A stretch of DNA of 64,000 bases from Gallionella sp. Its GTDB lineage: Bacteria; Pseudomonadota; Gammaproteobacteria; Burkholderiales; Gallionellaceae. The stretch spans positions 1 to 64,000 of the forward strand of contig JADGRL010000013.1 in the NCBI GenBank assembly GCA_017880865.1, given 5' to 3'. Position 1 is the first letter of the stretch. The number at the start of each line of letters is the position of its first letter. Made by a program: the position numbers and the translations under genes. Shown one piece after another: positions 52,765 to 62,875 of this stretch. The notes beneath the pieces were generated by a model. It made no database searches, was not told the DNA's origin, and was given only the letters and a program-made list of their open reading frames with translations.

Positions 52765-54600
52765 TTAATATTGCTTTACGCCGTGTATGACTTGCGGAGC
52801 CGGTACCGTGGTAAACACGGGCTTTGTTCCGGCCGATGGCGTCGGATCAATCCAGTTCGCGGCTGTCGGCAATGTCACGCTGCCGATGGCTGGCGCTAAC
52901 AAACCTGCACCAGAACAAACAGTCGGCAACACATGAGCAAGACGAACTTCCTTGTCCAGCGGCTTGACCAGATAAGTCGTCGTGCCAGATGTCACCACGC
53001 CGATTACCGGGTCATACGGAATGCTGAAATCCGGTGTCCAGCGCTGATTTAGCTGAGGCGTGGGCGTTCCAACCAGTGCTGAAAACACACAGGGCAAGTT
53101 CGTGGTCACATCAATGCACACGCTGGGAATACCCCACAAGTCACCGAAGCCGCCATATTGCAGCGAAATGGTCGCCCCCTGATAAAGGCCATATTTCGCG
53201 CCAGTTGGCACCACAAAACTAACCGGCAAGGGCGGGTCGAATACCACAGGGGCAGGCGTGGCCGCTTGGCTCATCAGGATGGCGATTTGATTTCATGGCT
53301 GACCACCGGTCTCCCAAACATAGTAACTGGAACCCGCAGGCAGTAAATCCACATCCTGCTGGGTGTATGAACAACCATTAGCACCACACACCTTCGTGCG
53401 TATGATTGTAGCCAAGTCTGTGGTGTTGACCATCCGGCCACCCCTCACCCCATTCGCATTGTTGCCCGTAATAACCGCGCTGACCACGGGTGCAAGAGCT
53501 GCATCGATCAGGTTACCGGTCGCAGGATCCAGCGTGTAAGGGACAAATGATGCTTGAGAGACTGCTGTCCAACCCTGGTTAATAAATGGAGTGATTTGCG
53601 CAGGGGGAACTGCCGCATTGGATGCCGAGATCAATGCCGCAGTCGGGCAGTCGTTAATGCAGGTCAGACCACCGATAACCGCAAACTGACTCGGATAGAC
53701 AATATCCTGCATCTGGGTGAGCACGGGTGTCGTGGAGAGGTTGGTGGCCAGAAGAATAAAATCCGGCCCCTTGATGCCGAACTGTCCGCCCATCATTTCC
53801 GACCAGCCGAATAAACCCCAGGGATTGGCGGCGGCCATATCGGCATTCGCAACCGGCACGACGGGTGTGATGGGCTCCATATTGCCCGTGTTGGGGTTCT
53901 GTTGGCCAGAGACAAAAAACTGCTTCAGCGCATCATCCCAGTACAGCTCATATTGGGAGTTGGCCGTCATGGGCGCAGTTGTAGGCATGCTAGCTTGAGC
54001 GAAGTACCAGAACGTGATCTTGTTCAAGGCCGCCAAAGTCTTGGTCGCCGTGGTGTATTTCATCAACTTGCCGCCCGTCTGAAGCAAGGTATACGGGGTT
54101 TTGGTCGGCGGATTAGTGTAAGTAATCTGGTTCACCGTCGCACCATTCGGCACCGCAACCGGCATCCACATACCGTTATAGCCGACGTAGCCATTGGAGG
54201 TCACGCCAGCGGCGGTATACTCGATCGGGAACCCGGATTTCCGGGTGATCTGCGCGCCGGTCGTCGCATCATAAAGACCATAGCGCCAAACCGATTCCTC
54301 GGCATTGGTGGCCAAACGATCAAAGCACTGCGGGGCCACCCCATCAGTCCGAACAAAGTTGCCGGCATTAAAGGCAAACGCAAAAGTGGTCGTGACCTGC
54401 GTTCCCGTCCTTGAATTGGTCGCTTGCATGACCCCGCTACCTGCGGCTGAGCTGGTCGCATTGAGCTGCAACTCAGTCAACTCGGGGATACCATTTCGCG
54501 TGCCACCCGAGAAAAACGCCAGCCCGCTGGTCGTGGCATTGATAAACCCTTTATCCACTACGCAAGCGGCGCCGCCTGTTTGAGTAGCGCAATAGTCCAT
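52765..54600 (-). pseudogene. secreted-type hypothetical protein interrupted by an in-frame TGA
   Basis: One continuous frame is split by a single TGA at 53293-53295. The first part is 435 codons (ending WETGGQP) and the second 169 codons from the next ATG at 53274, with six codons NQIAIL between, all in the same frame. The protein is rich in Thr, Asn, Gly and Ala, with cysteine pairs such as CINDC and CGANGC, and looks exported, but no signal peptide is present at the 5' end and a TAG blocks extension upstream. I do not recognise the family. A good terminator follows, so it was recently functional or is read through. A sequencing error is also possible. Confidence 0.6.
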
Positions 54601-54703
54601 CCGAAATTTGCAAAATGACGCTTGATTTACCTAATGATTATCTGGCATTTTTTATGCTTCACGAATTCCGTCCAGAGAATCTCGGCGTAAGACAGGCGGC
54701 CTT

Positions 54704-54742
54704 TAGTTTTCATTGACAGGCAGTACCAAAGAAAACTACATT
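54704..54742 (+). promoter_or_regulatory. putative sigma70 promoter and inverted repeat upstream of acs
   Basis: TTGACA (54713-54718) and TACATT (54737-54742), 18 nt apart, form a plausible promoter. It is enclosed by an inverted repeat, TAGTTTTC (54704-54711) and GAAAACTA (54731-54738), that could be an operator. The start codon of acs is 58 nt further on. Confidence 0.5.
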
Positions 54743-54799
54743 CCCTCACTCTAAATTTATTATCACACCCTCAACCACCATCGCTATTCGGGAGCTCGT

Positions 54800-56767
54800 A
54801 TGTCTAACATCGAATCGGTACTGAATGAAATGCGCGTTTTCGAACCCTCGGCCGAATTCGTCGAACAGGCCAATGTATCCGGCATGGATGGGTATCGGGC
54901 CCTGTGCCAAGCGGCGGAACAGGATTACCCGGGCTTCTGGGCCAAGCTGGCGCGCGAGACTTTGCAATGGAAAAAACCTTTTACCAAGTCGCTGGATGAG
55001 AGCAATGCGCCGTTTTACAAGTGGTTCGAAGACGGCGAGCTGAATGTTTCCTACAACTGTCTGGACAAGCATCTCGCCACGCAGGCGGATAAGACGGCGA
55101 TCATTTTCGAGGCCGACGATGGCGCAGTTACAAAAATCAATTACCGCGATTTGCACGCGCGCGTCTGCCAATTCGCCAACGGCCTGAAATCGCGCGGCAT
55201 CAGAAAGGGCGATCGGGTCGTGATCTACATGCCGATGAGCATCGAAGCGGTGGTGGCGATGCAAGCCTGCGCGCGCATCGGCGCGATTCATTCGGTGGTG
55301 TTCGGCGGCTTCTCAGCCAAGAGCCTGCATGAGCGCATCACCGATGCAAGCGCCTGCGCGGTGATTACCGCCGATGCGCAAATGCGCGGCGGCAAGGTGA
55401 TGCCGCTGAAACCGGTGGTGGATGAGGCCTTGGCGATGGGGGGTTGCGGCATCGTACATAGCGTCATCGTGTATCAGCGCGCAAAACCCGATACCGCTTG
55501 GAACGCGCAACACGATGTCTGGTGGCATGACGTGGTGGCGGGACAAAGCACGACTTGCGAACCTGAATGGGTCGGCTCCGAACATCCGCTGTTCATACTC
55601 TACACCTCCGGCTCCACCGGCAGACCCAAGGGCGTGCAGCATTCCAGCGGCGGCTATCTGCTCGGCGTGATGCTGTCGATGCGCTGGGTCTTCGATTACA
55701 AGGCGACCGATATTTTCTGGTGTACCGCCGACGTGGGCTGGGTCACCGGCCACAGCTATGTGACATACGGTCCGCTGGCGATGGGGGCGACGCAGGTCGT
55801 GTTCGAAGGCATCCCGACTTATCCCGATGCCGGACGATTCTGGAAAATGATTCAGGATCACAAAGTCACGACCTTCTACACCGCACCCACCGCGATCCGT
55901 TCGCTGATCAAACTCGGCGGCGAGTTGCCAAAGCAATATGATCTGTCCAGGCTGCGTCTGCTCGGCACGGTCGGCGAGCCGATCAACCCGGAAGCGTGGA
56001 TGTGGTATTACAACACCGTAGGGCAAGCGCGCTGCCCGATCGTGGATACCTGGTGGCAGACTGAAACCGGTTGCCACATGATCGCCCCGCTACCCGGCGC
56101 AATGCCGATCAAACCGGGTTCCTGCACCCTGCCGCTGCCCGGCATCATCGCAACCGTCGTCAACGAAGCGGGCGATGAAGTGCACGACCAGCATGGCGGA
56201 TTTCTCGTCATCAAACGCCCATTTCCATCGCAAATCCGCACCATCTGGGGCGACCCGGAACGCTACAAGAAAGGCTACTTTCCCGAAGAAATGCGCGGCT
56301 ATTATCTGGCGGGGGATTCCGCACGCCGCGATGAAGACGGCTATTTCTGGATCATGGGACGCATCGACGATGTGCTGAAAGTATCCGGCCACCGTCTGGG
56401 CACGATGGAAATCGAATCCGCGTTGGTCGCCAATCCGCTGGTGGCGGAAGCCGCCGTGGTAGGCAAACCGCACGACATCAAGGGCGAAGCGATCGTCGCC
56501 TTCGTCGTGCTCAAAGGCGCACGCCCCGCCGACTCGGCCGTCGCCGCACAACTGGCCGAAACCCTGCGCACCTGGGTGGGCAAGACCATCGGCCCGATCG
56601 CCAAACCGGATGAAATCCGCTTCGGCGACAACCTGCCCAAGACGCGCTCCGGAAAAATCATGCGCCGCCTGCTGCGGGCCATCGCAAATGGCGAGGAAAT
56701 CAGCCAGGATGTCTCGACGCTGGAAAACCCCGCCATACTGGAACAGTTAAAAAACCCGGTGCGCTAA
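54800..56767 (+). CDS. acs: acetyl-CoA synthetase
   Basis: A 655-residue AMP-forming acetyl-CoA synthetase that activates acetate, thus closing the loop with beta-oxidation. Length and motifs fit: [20 protein letters not shown], then WWQTETG and, at the C-terminus, [17 protein letters not shown], whose lysine is the usual acetylation site. GGGAG lies 7 nt before the ATG. It is followed by mltD, 143 nt further on, on the same strand. Confidence 0.96.
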   Translation: MSNIESVLNEMRVFEPSAEFVEQANVSGMDGYRALCQAAEQDYPGFWAKLARETLQWKKPFTKSLDESNAPFYKWFEDGELNVSYNCLDKHLATQADKTAIIFEADDGAVTKINYRDLHARVCQFANGLKSRGIRKGDRVVIYMPMSIEAVVAMQACARIGAIHSVVFGGFSAKSLHERITDASACAVITADAQMRGGKVMPLKPVVDEALAMGGCGIVHSVIVYQRAKPDTAWNAQHDVWWHDVVAGQSTTCEPEWVGSEHPLFILYTSGSTGRPKGVQHSSGGYLLGVMLSMRWVFDYKATDIFWCTADVGWVTGHSYVTYGPLAMGATQVVFEGIPTYPDAGRFWKMIQDHKVTTFYTAPTAIRSLIKLGGELPKQYDLSRLRLLGTVGEPINPEAWMWYYNTVGQARCPIVDTWWQTETGCHMIAPLPGAMPIKPGSCTLPLPGIIATVVNEAGDEVHDQHGGFLVIKRPFPSQIRTIWGDPERYKKGYFPEEMRGYYLAGDSARRDEDGYFWIMGRIDDVLKVSGHRLGTMEIESALVANPLVAEAAVVGKPHDIKGEAIVAFVVLKGARPADSAVAAQLAETLRTWVGKTIGPIAKPDEIRFGDNLPKTRSGKIMRRLLRAIANGEEISQDVSTLENPAILEQLKNPVR

Positions 56768-56910
56768 TTCTCGCCTGTTTTGTTAACTAAAAAACGGTTG
56801 ATATTGCGGTTTCCTGTTGTTTATCTGCAACATATCCGACTATTCTGATTGACCTTGCCGCCACATCTCGTTACCATCGCGACCGTATAGACCTAACGGG
56901 AGGCATGCTT

Positions 56911-58536
56911 GTGCCATTGATTCGACTAATTTTTTCTGTGCTGTTCGCCCTTTGCGCAGCCACCCTGCCGGCATATGCTCACGCAGCCGAAGAACTTTTA
57001 ATAGAACCCACAGCCATTCCACTGGACTGTCAAAAGACGCCTGCCAAGTGTCAGGTTAAGGCCGGGCAACCGGAAGAAACGCTCGCGCTTAACAGCCCTT
57101 TGACGAGTGAAACTGCGCCAGTTGCAACAACTGCATCAGCTCCAGTTGCACCGGCGGCGACTGCGGTAACAACTGAACCGACTGTGATAGCAACACCAGT
57201 TGTAGCAGAAGAGCCCGCACCCGAATGGCTGCCCTCAGCACGCGATGTCAAAATCGAGCTGATCCCGGAAGCGGATCTGAAGGCGCATGACCTGTGGCCG
57301 CGCATACGCGGCGGTTTTGCGATGGGCGATCTGAATTCCAAACTGATCGCCCATCACGAGAAATGGTACGTCGACCATCCAGAATATTTCGCGCGCATGA
57401 CCGATCGCGCGCGCCTCTACCTGTTCTACATCACGGAAGAAGTGGAACACCGCGGCATGCCGAGCGAAATCGCGCTGTTGCCGATGATCGAGAGCGCCTT
57501 TAATCCGGGCGCCTATTCGAGAAGTCGCGCTTCCGGCATCTGGCAATTCATGCCGTCCACCGGCAAGAAATTCGGTATGCAGCAGAACTGGTGGTATGAC
57601 GGTCGTCGCGACGTGATCAATGCAACCAACGGCGCGCTCGACTACCTGCAAAAACTGCACGACATGTTCGGCGCCTGGGATTTAGCCTTGGCCGCCTATA
57701 ATTGCGGCGAAGGCGCTGTGCAACGCGCGCAGGCTCACAACCGCAAACACCACTTACCCACCAATTACGCCAGCCTGAAGCTGTTGAAGGAAACGCGCAA
57801 TTACGTACCGAAATTGTTGGCGATCAAAAATATCATTGCCGACCCAGCCCGGTTTTCGCTGGCATTGCAAGCCATTCCCAACGAGCCCTATTTCGCCTCA
57901 ATCGCCACACCCAAACACATCGACGTAAAACTGGCCGCCCAGTTTGCCGACATCACGGAAGAAGAGTTTGTCGCGCTCAATCCCGCACACAACCGTCCGG
58001 TGATCTTGCAAGGCAGCAATGATCTGATTTTGTTACCGATAGACCGGATGGAAACCTTCCGGGCCAATCTGGAGAGTTATGCCAAACCCCTGGTCAGCTG
58101 GCAATCCTACCAGCCCAAGAAGGGTGATCGTCTCGACCAACTGGCACCGCGCTTCGGCCTGTCGGTTGAAAACCTAAAATCCGTGAATGGCATCACGGCC
58201 CATGGCAATATCAGCACCGGACAAACCCTGCTGGTGCCGCTCAACGGCGAAGCATCCGCCAGCGAATTCGAAGCCTTCAACATGCAGCTCGTTCCCACCG
58301 ATAGTCGCTCGGGAACCAAACACCGGGTGCGCAGCGGTGAAACGCTGGGCGGTCTGGCGCGCCGTTATCATGTCAGCATCGCCCAGTTGAAACAATGGAA
58401 CGGGACGCTGAAAGTAATCAGGGTCGGTCAAAACATCGTTATCGCGCAGGGCGGCTCCAGCCAAACTGAAGGTCACCGCCACAAATCAAAGGATCGCCCG
58501 CGCAAAGTGGCGCAAAACGACAGCAACAATTCTTGA
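56911..58536 (+). CDS. mltD: membrane-bound lytic transglycosylase D with LysM
   Basis: A 541-residue peptidoglycan hydrolase. A signal peptide of about 28 residues is followed by a Pro/Ala/Thr-rich linker, then the SLT domain: the catalytic Glu in LPMIESAFNPGAYSRSRASG, then GIWQFMPSTG and LALAAYNCGEGAV. Two LysM-like segments end the protein. I chose the GTG at 56911 because GGGAGG lies 7 nt upstream; the ATG at 56905 is only 1 nt from it. No lipobox is visible, unlike E. coli MltD. Confidence 0.9.
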   Translation: MPLIRLIFSVLFALCAATLPAYAHAAEELLIEPTAIPLDCQKTPAKCQVKAGQPEETLALNSPLTSETAPVATTASAPVAPAATAVTTEPTVIATPVVAEEPAPEWLPSARDVKIELIPEADLKAHDLWPRIRGGFAMGDLNSKLIAHHEKWYVDHPEYFARMTDRARLYLFYITEEVEHRGMPSEIALLPMIESAFNPGAYSRSRASGIWQFMPSTGKKFGMQQNWWYDGRRDVINATNGALDYLQKLHDMFGAWDLALAAYNCGEGAVQRAQAHNRKHHLPTNYASLKLLKETRNYVPKLLAIKNIIADPARFSLALQAIPNEPYFASIATPKHIDVKLAAQFADITEEEFVALNPAHNRPVILQGSNDLILLPIDRMETFRANLESYAKPLVSWQSYQPKKGDRLDQLAPRFGLSVENLKSVNGITAHGNISTGQTLLVPLNGEASASEFEAFNMQLVPTDSRSGTKHRVRSGETLGGLARRYHVSIAQLKQWNGTLKVIRVGQNIVIAQGGSSQTEGHRHKSKDRPRKVAQNDSNNS

Positions 58537-58543
58537 TAGGAAT

Positions 58544-58849
58544 TTAGTCGCGCGGCAATGCTGAAAATAAAGAACGGGCTAAAGTGAAATAGCGGTAGCC
58601 TTTCCACACCGGCCACACCACGCTCACCAAACCGGTTAAGCCGGGACGGCGGATCACGATAAAAGCCACGACTCCTGCAACCAGCAAAGGATGGCGACGC
58701 AACAAACGCACGGCTGCCACGCCCTGATCGGCCAGTGCCAGCGGAGCCCGCCATTGCGCTCCGATCTGGGCCACCTGCTCGCGCTCTGCGGCAACTCTTG
58801 CCAACAACTCAGCGCGGCGTTGCCTCAGCGCAAACATTTTTTTATTCAT
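58544..58849 (-). CDS. yqjK: YqjK-like protein
   Basis: A 101-residue protein beginning MNKKMFALRQRRAELLARVA, the YqjK N-terminal pattern, with a hydrophobic region near residues 55-80. It starts within the last codons of yqjE. GGGA precedes the ATG. Function unknown; it completes the yqjDEK operon. Confidence 0.75.
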   Translation of the reverse strand: MNKKMFALRQRRAELLARVAAEREQVAQIGAQWRAPLALADQGVAAVRLLRRHPLLVAGVVAFIVIRRPGLTGLVSVVWPVWKGYRYFTLARSLFSALPRD

Positions 58850-59231
58850 GGCGTTCCCGTGGCTCCAGCTGCTCCCTGTCACGGGACAACTCGGCGAGAC
58901 TGGCAGAGAACAGCTTTGATCTGGACCGCGCCATATTGCGCCACAACATCATCATCAGCGCACCCAGCGCGAAGAACAGCATGCATAGCCCGCCCAGCAC
59001 GGCGAACCTGTGGTCATCCCAGTACAGCACCACGATGAATACCGTGAGCAACAACACGCCCATGCCAAAACAAAATAGTGCACACACATAAAAAAGGAGC
59101 ATCTGCGCTAAACGCAGACGCTCCTCTTGCAGCTCATTCGACAGCAATTCCAGCCGTGTCGCCACGATGGAAATCAGCGTCGAAGCCAGCCGCTTAACCG
59201 ACCCGATCAAGCCTGAATTTTCATCCGGCAT
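58842..59231 (-). CDS. yqjE: YqjE-type membrane protein (phage holin 3.6 superfamily)
   Basis: A 129-residue protein with the DUF1469/holin-like pattern: LISIVATRLELLSNELQEER followed by two transmembrane helices near residues 45-70 and 76-98. It lies 3 nt after yqjD and overlaps yqjK. Role unknown, perhaps membrane stress in stationary phase as for E. coli relatives. Confidence 0.85.
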   Translation of the reverse strand: MPDENSGLIGSVKRLASTLISIVATRLELLSNELQEERLRLAQMLLFYVCALFCFGMGVLLLTVFIVVLYWDDHRFAVLGGLCMLFFALGALMMMLWRNMARSRSKLFSASLAELSRDREQLEPRERHE

Positions 59232-59234
59232 GGC

Positions 59235-59564
59235 TTATTGACGGCGTGAAATCAGCATACCCAAAATCATTCCGACACCGGCACCGATGCCCACGGCCTT
59301 CCATGGATTCTCGTGCACGTACTCATCGGCCTCCCCTGCCGCCTCGCGGGTTCTGGCGATCACGGCATCCTCGGCGACAGACAGACGCGCCTTGGCAGCC
59401 GCCAGATTATGCTGGATGCGCTCACGCGCTGCAGACACTTTTTCGCCGGCCTGACCGGCTGTCGCCCGCAACAACTCTTCTGCATCGGCCACGACCAGAT
59501 GAAAATCCCGCATCAGTTTTTCCGTGCTGACTTCGATTTCAGTTTTTGCTAATTTTGCATTCAT
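59235..59564 (-). CDS. yqjD: DUF883 membrane-anchored protein, YqjD/ElaB-like
   Basis: A 109-residue protein: a helical amphipathic stretch (KLMRDFHLVVADAEELLRA), then the C-terminal membrane segment VHENPWKAVGIGAGVGMILG, ending in RRQ. This is the DUF883 signature. E. coli relatives tether ribosomes to the inner membrane in stationary phase. It is the first gene of the operon. Confidence 0.88.
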   Translation of the reverse strand: MNAKLAKTEIEVSTEKLMRDFHLVVADAEELLRATAGQAGEKVSAARERIQHNLAAAKARLSVAEDAVIARTREAAGEADEYVHENPWKAVGIGAGVGMILGMLISRRQ

Positions 59565-59666
59565 GATTCACTCCTAAAAATAAAAATAATCGTGGTCAAT
59601 CACCACTCAAATCTCCATTTGCTGCCAGAGAACCAGCTTTCCTTGTAAACCTAATATATCCGATCG

Positions 59667-61715
59667 TCAACCTTGATTACCGGCATACAAATAACAATGC
59701 ACTTGATGGGTTGACGAATGATTCGTCGCTGGCGGATAGCTCGCGCGGCATTGTGCTGTTACATGCGAACAGCGCGGGACAAAAGGGCAACCTTGCGGTG
59801 GATTGGCCGGTGACGGCAAGTCGCCCGCAAGGGTGATGCGCTCCCCTCGCACACCGTCGATGCGCGGCACGGCGGACAACAACGCCTGGGTGTAGGGGTG
59901 TTTGGGTGCGCGCAACACCTCCTCGGAGGTGCCGCGCTCGACGATGCGCCCCAGATACATCACGCATACTTCATGCGCCAGATATTCCACCACCGCGAGG
60001 TTGTGGGTAATGAACAAATAGCTCAGATTCAGTTCCTGTTGCAACGATTTGAGCAGGTTCAAAATCTGCGCCTGCACCGACACGTCCAGCGCGCTGGTCG
60101 GCTCATCGCAGATCAGCAGTTGCGGCGACACCGCAAGGGCGCGCGCAATCGCGATGCGCTGCCGCTGCCCACCGGAGAACTCGTGCGGATAACGCCACTT
60201 GGTGCTCTGCGCCAACCCAACCTGATCGAGCAAGGAGTCGATATGCGCCTGACGTGCCGGGCTGTTGCCGCCGATATTCAATGCGGCCATGCCCTCTTCG
60301 AGAATTTCCGCGATACGCATTTTCGGATTCAGCGACGCGTACGGGTCTTGGAACACCATCTGCATCGCGCTGCGCTGGCTGCGCAATTCAATCGCGTTAA
60401 GCCCGACCAACTCGCGACCTGAAAACTGCACGCTGCCTGAGGTAGGCTTAATCAATTGCAGCAGCGCCTTGCCCAGCGTAGTCTTACCGCAACCGGACTC
60501 GCCGACCAGTGCCAACGTGCGCCCCTGCTGGATCTCAAGCGCTACGCCGTCCACCGCTTTCACCTGGCCGACCACACGCTGCAAAATGCCTTTGCGAATC
60601 GGGAAGTGGACGCGCAAGCCGGAGACTTGCAGGAGCGAGGTGCCAGCAAGTAGGATGGGTGGAGTGTAGCGATACCCATCGCCAACATTTGTAGATTGAT
60701 GGGTATCGCTACGCTCCACCCATCCTACGTTTGCTTCTTGCGTCTTGTCCCTTACTCCTTGCCCCTCATAGAGATGGCACCTCACCCCCTGCCCCTCTGC
60801 CACCATCGTCCACTGCGGCGTTTGTTCGCTGCACAATGCCCAGGCTTGATCGCAGCGCGCGGTAAAGCGGCAGCCTTGCGTGATGCTGCCTGGCGGCGGC
60901 ACGCTGCCGGGAATCGCTGCCAGCGGCTGTCCGGCGCACGCGGCACTCGGCAGGGCTGCGAACAATTTTTGTGTGTAGGGATGCAGCGGCCGGGCGAACA
61001 ATTGCGCGCGCGATGCCTGCTCGATGAGCTGTCCGGCATACATCACGCCAACCCGGTGCGCCATTTCCGCCACCACGCCCAGATCGTGCGTGATCAGCAA
61101 CAGCGCCATGCCGGTCTTGTCCTGCGTGTCGCGCAGCAGTTGCAGCACCTGCGCCTGTATCGTCACATCCAGCGCGGTGGTCGGTTCATCGGCGATCAGC
61201 AACTTCGGGCTACCCGCCAGCGCCATCGCGATCATCACGCGCTGCTTCATGCCGCCGGATAACTGGAACGGATATTCGTGCACGCGCCGCGCCGCATCGG
61301 GTATGCCTACCCCATCGAGCAACTCGACGCAGCGCCGTTGCGCCGGCGCACCGACCAACCCGTGATGCAGCGCCAGCACCTCATTAATTTGTTGCCCCAC
61401 CGTCGTCACCGGATTCAGGCTCAGCCCCGGCTCCTGAAAAATTATCGCCATCTTGCCGCCGCGCACGTCGCACATCTCGCGCTCGATCAAGTCGAACAGT
61501 TCTACCCCGTCCACCCGCGCCGTGCCGCCCGCATGCACCACGCCGTCCGGCAGCAGGCGCATCAGCGACAGCGCGGTCATCGACTTGCCGCAGCCGGATT
61601 CGCCTAGCAGCGCAAAGGTCTCGCCCGCCTTGAGGTCGAACGAAATGCCATCGACGATGGGAACGCCGTTGCGCAACGAAGTGGTTAAAGAATCGACTGA
61701 AAGAATTGCGCTCAT
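59667..61715 (-). CDS. fused ABC transporter ATPase, oligopeptide type (two domains)
   Basis: A 682-residue protein with two complete ATP-binding domains, like YejF. Domain 1 (about 1-320): [34 protein letters not shown]. Domain 2 (about 365-682): [39 protein letters not shown]. Both end with the oligopeptide-type C-terminal cysteine region ([21 protein letters not shown]). Residues about 330-356 of the linker are encoded by a REP-like palindrome. The permease and binding-protein genes that normally precede it are absent; the integron integrase lies 4 nt upstream instead. Confidence 0.92.
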   Translation of the reverse strand: MSAILSVDSLTTSLRNGVPIVDGISFDLKAGETFALLGESGCGKSMTALSLMRLLPDGVVHAGGTARVDGVELFDLIEREMCDVRGGKMAIIFQEPGLSLNPVTTVGQQINEVLALHHGLVGAPAQRRCVELLDGVGIPDAARRVHEYPFQLSGGMKQRVMIAMALAGSPKLLIADEPTTALDVTIQAQVLQLLRDTQDKTGMALLLITHDLGVVAEMAHRVGVMYAGQLIEQASRAQLFARPLHPYTQKLFAALPSAACAGQPLAAIPGSVPPPGSITQGCRFTARCDQAWALCSEQTPQWTMVAEGQGVRCHLYEGQGVRDKTQEANVGWVERSDTHQSTNVGDGYRYTPPILLAGTSLLQVSGLRVHFPIRKGILQRVVGQVKAVDGVALEIQQGRTLALVGESGCGKTTLGKALLQLIKPTSGSVQFSGRELVGLNAIELRSQRSAMQMVFQDPYASLNPKMRIAEILEEGMAALNIGGNSPARQAHIDSLLDQVGLAQSTKWRYPHEFSGGQRQRIAIARALAVSPQLLICDEPTSALDVSVQAQILNLLKSLQQELNLSYLFITHNLAVVEYLAHEVCVMYLGRIVERGTSEEVLRAPKHPYTQALLSAVPRIDGVRGERITLAGDLPSPANPPQGCPFVPRCSHVTAQCRASYPPATNHSSTHQVHCYLYAGNQG
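60650..60728. repeat. REP-like palindrome inside the ABC gene
   Basis: A 31-bp arm at 60650-60680 (starting GTAGGATGGGTGGAG) is matched by its inverse at 60698-60728 with one mismatch, around a 17-nt loop. It is in-frame and read on the minus strand as [20 protein letters not shown], a peptide that arises whenever this repeat is translated. It occupies only the inter-domain linker. Confidence 0.9.
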
Positions 61716-61719
61716 TGCA

Positions 61720-62715
61720 TCACCTGTCTAACGGACTCACCACGCCGCGACCACCCTTGTTCAGCACATGGGTGTAGATCATCGTCGTGGAAACATCAGA
61801 ATGACCGAGCAGCTCCTGCACGGTGCGGATGTCGTAGCCTGCTTGCAGCAGATGGGTGGCGAACGAATGGCGGAAAGTATGAGGCGTGGCGGGCTTGGTC
61901 AGCCCCGCGTCGCGCACCGCCTGTTTCACCGCGCGCTGCACGCCCTTCTCGTCCACATGGTGGCGGCGCGTGTTGCCTGTGCGCGGATCAACCGACAAAT
62001 TCTTCGAAGGAAACACATATTGCCAGCCCCACTCGCGCCCGGCATTCGGATATTTTTTGTCCAGCGCGAAAGGCAGATAGGTCTCGCCATAACCTTGCAA
62101 CAAATCCTCATCATGCAAGGCTTTCGCCCGGGCCAGATGCGCCTTGAGCGGCGCGATGACGGACTCCGGCAACATCGTCACCCGATCCTTGAAACCCTTG
62201 CCTTCGCGCACCACGATCTCACGCCGCTCGAATTCCACATCCTTCACCCGCAAGCGCACCGCCTCCATCAGGCGCATCCCACCGCCATACAGCAACGAGG
62301 CGATCAGTAAATGTGTGCCCTTGAGCCGCGACAGCACGGCCTGCACCTCGGCGACCGTCAACACCACCGGCAACCGTTTGGGGGCTTTGGCCTGCGTGAT
62401 GTTATTCATCCACGGCAAATTAATTTCCAGCACTTCGCGGTATAAAAACAGCAGCGCGCTCTTGGCCTGATTCTGGGTGGAGGCCGCGACCTTGCCCGCT
62501 ACCGCCAGATGGGTCAGGAACGCTTCCACATCCCGCGCCTCCATGTCTTTGGGATGGCGCTTGCCGTGAAACAAGATATAGCGTTTAATCCAGTCCACGT
62601 AAGTTTGCTCGGTGCGAATACTGTAGTGTTTTACTCGCAGCTTATCGCGGACTTGATCCAATAATTTGGGGGGTTTGAGCGTGGTGCTTTTATCAGAAAA
62701 ATTAGGGGGTGCCAT
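61720..62715 (-). CDS. intI: integron integrase (IntI-type tyrosine recombinase)
   Basis: A 331-residue site-specific recombinase. The catalytic residues are visible: R148 in [11 protein letters not shown]279 and R282 in [13 protein letters not shown]305 in LGHSDVST, and Y314 in YTHV. Between the R and the HxxR blocks lies the extra region [20 protein letters not shown] and [19 protein letters not shown], which marks integron integrases and is missing from XerC/D. The stop is 4 nt from the ATG of the ABC gene and supplies part of its ribosome-binding site. Cassettes would be expected to the right, but an IS91-type transposase begins 161 nt away. Confidence 0.93.
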   Translation of the reverse strand: MAPPNFSDKSTTLKPPKLLDQVRDKLRVKHYSIRTEQTYVDWIKRYILFHGKRHPKDMEARDVEAFLTHLAVAGKVAASTQNQAKSALLFLYREVLEINLPWMNNITQAKAPKRLPVVLTVAEVQAVLSRLKGTHLLIASLLYGGGMRLMEAVRLRVKDVEFERREIVVREGKGFKDRVTMLPESVIAPLKAHLARAKALHDEDLLQGYGETYLPFALDKKYPNAGREWGWQYVFPSKNLSVDPRTGNTRRHHVDEKGVQRAVKQAVRDAGLTKPATPHTFRHSFATHLLQAGYDIRTVQELLGHSDVSTTMIYTHVLNKGGRGVVSPLDR

Positions 62716-62875
62716 AATTTCACCTCAAATAAAAACAAGGCATTGCGGGATGGATGCCAGATTATACACCTCCAAGACGCCTTTCACGACGCGTTTTAGG
62801 GTGTCTACTTAACGTTGAACTTGCCCGGCTTTGCCGGGGGATGCATCGCCCATCTTTTAGTGGCAGAATGTCCGC
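62716..62875. other. integrase-transposase gap with possible attI core and hairpin
   Basis: This is where attI should lie. GTTGAAC at 62814-62820 fits the core GTTRRRY. Immediately after it CCCGGC-TTT-GCCGGG (62824-62838) forms a hairpin that could belong to either the left end of the IS91-like element or the recombination site. The sequence on the integrase side is AT-rich and probably contains the integrase promoter. No attC was recognised. Confidence 0.4.

Noticed and set aside
53293-53295. TGA read as selenocysteine
   Set aside because: No cysteine or redox motif surrounds the site and no SECIS-like hairpin is apparent right after it; nonsense mutation or sequence error is simpler.
62817-62820. 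GAAC next to the IS91-like element as its insertion target
   Set aside because: In IS91 elements the target tetranucleotide adjoins the end downstream of the transposase gene, which lies to the right, so this GAAC is on the wrong side.
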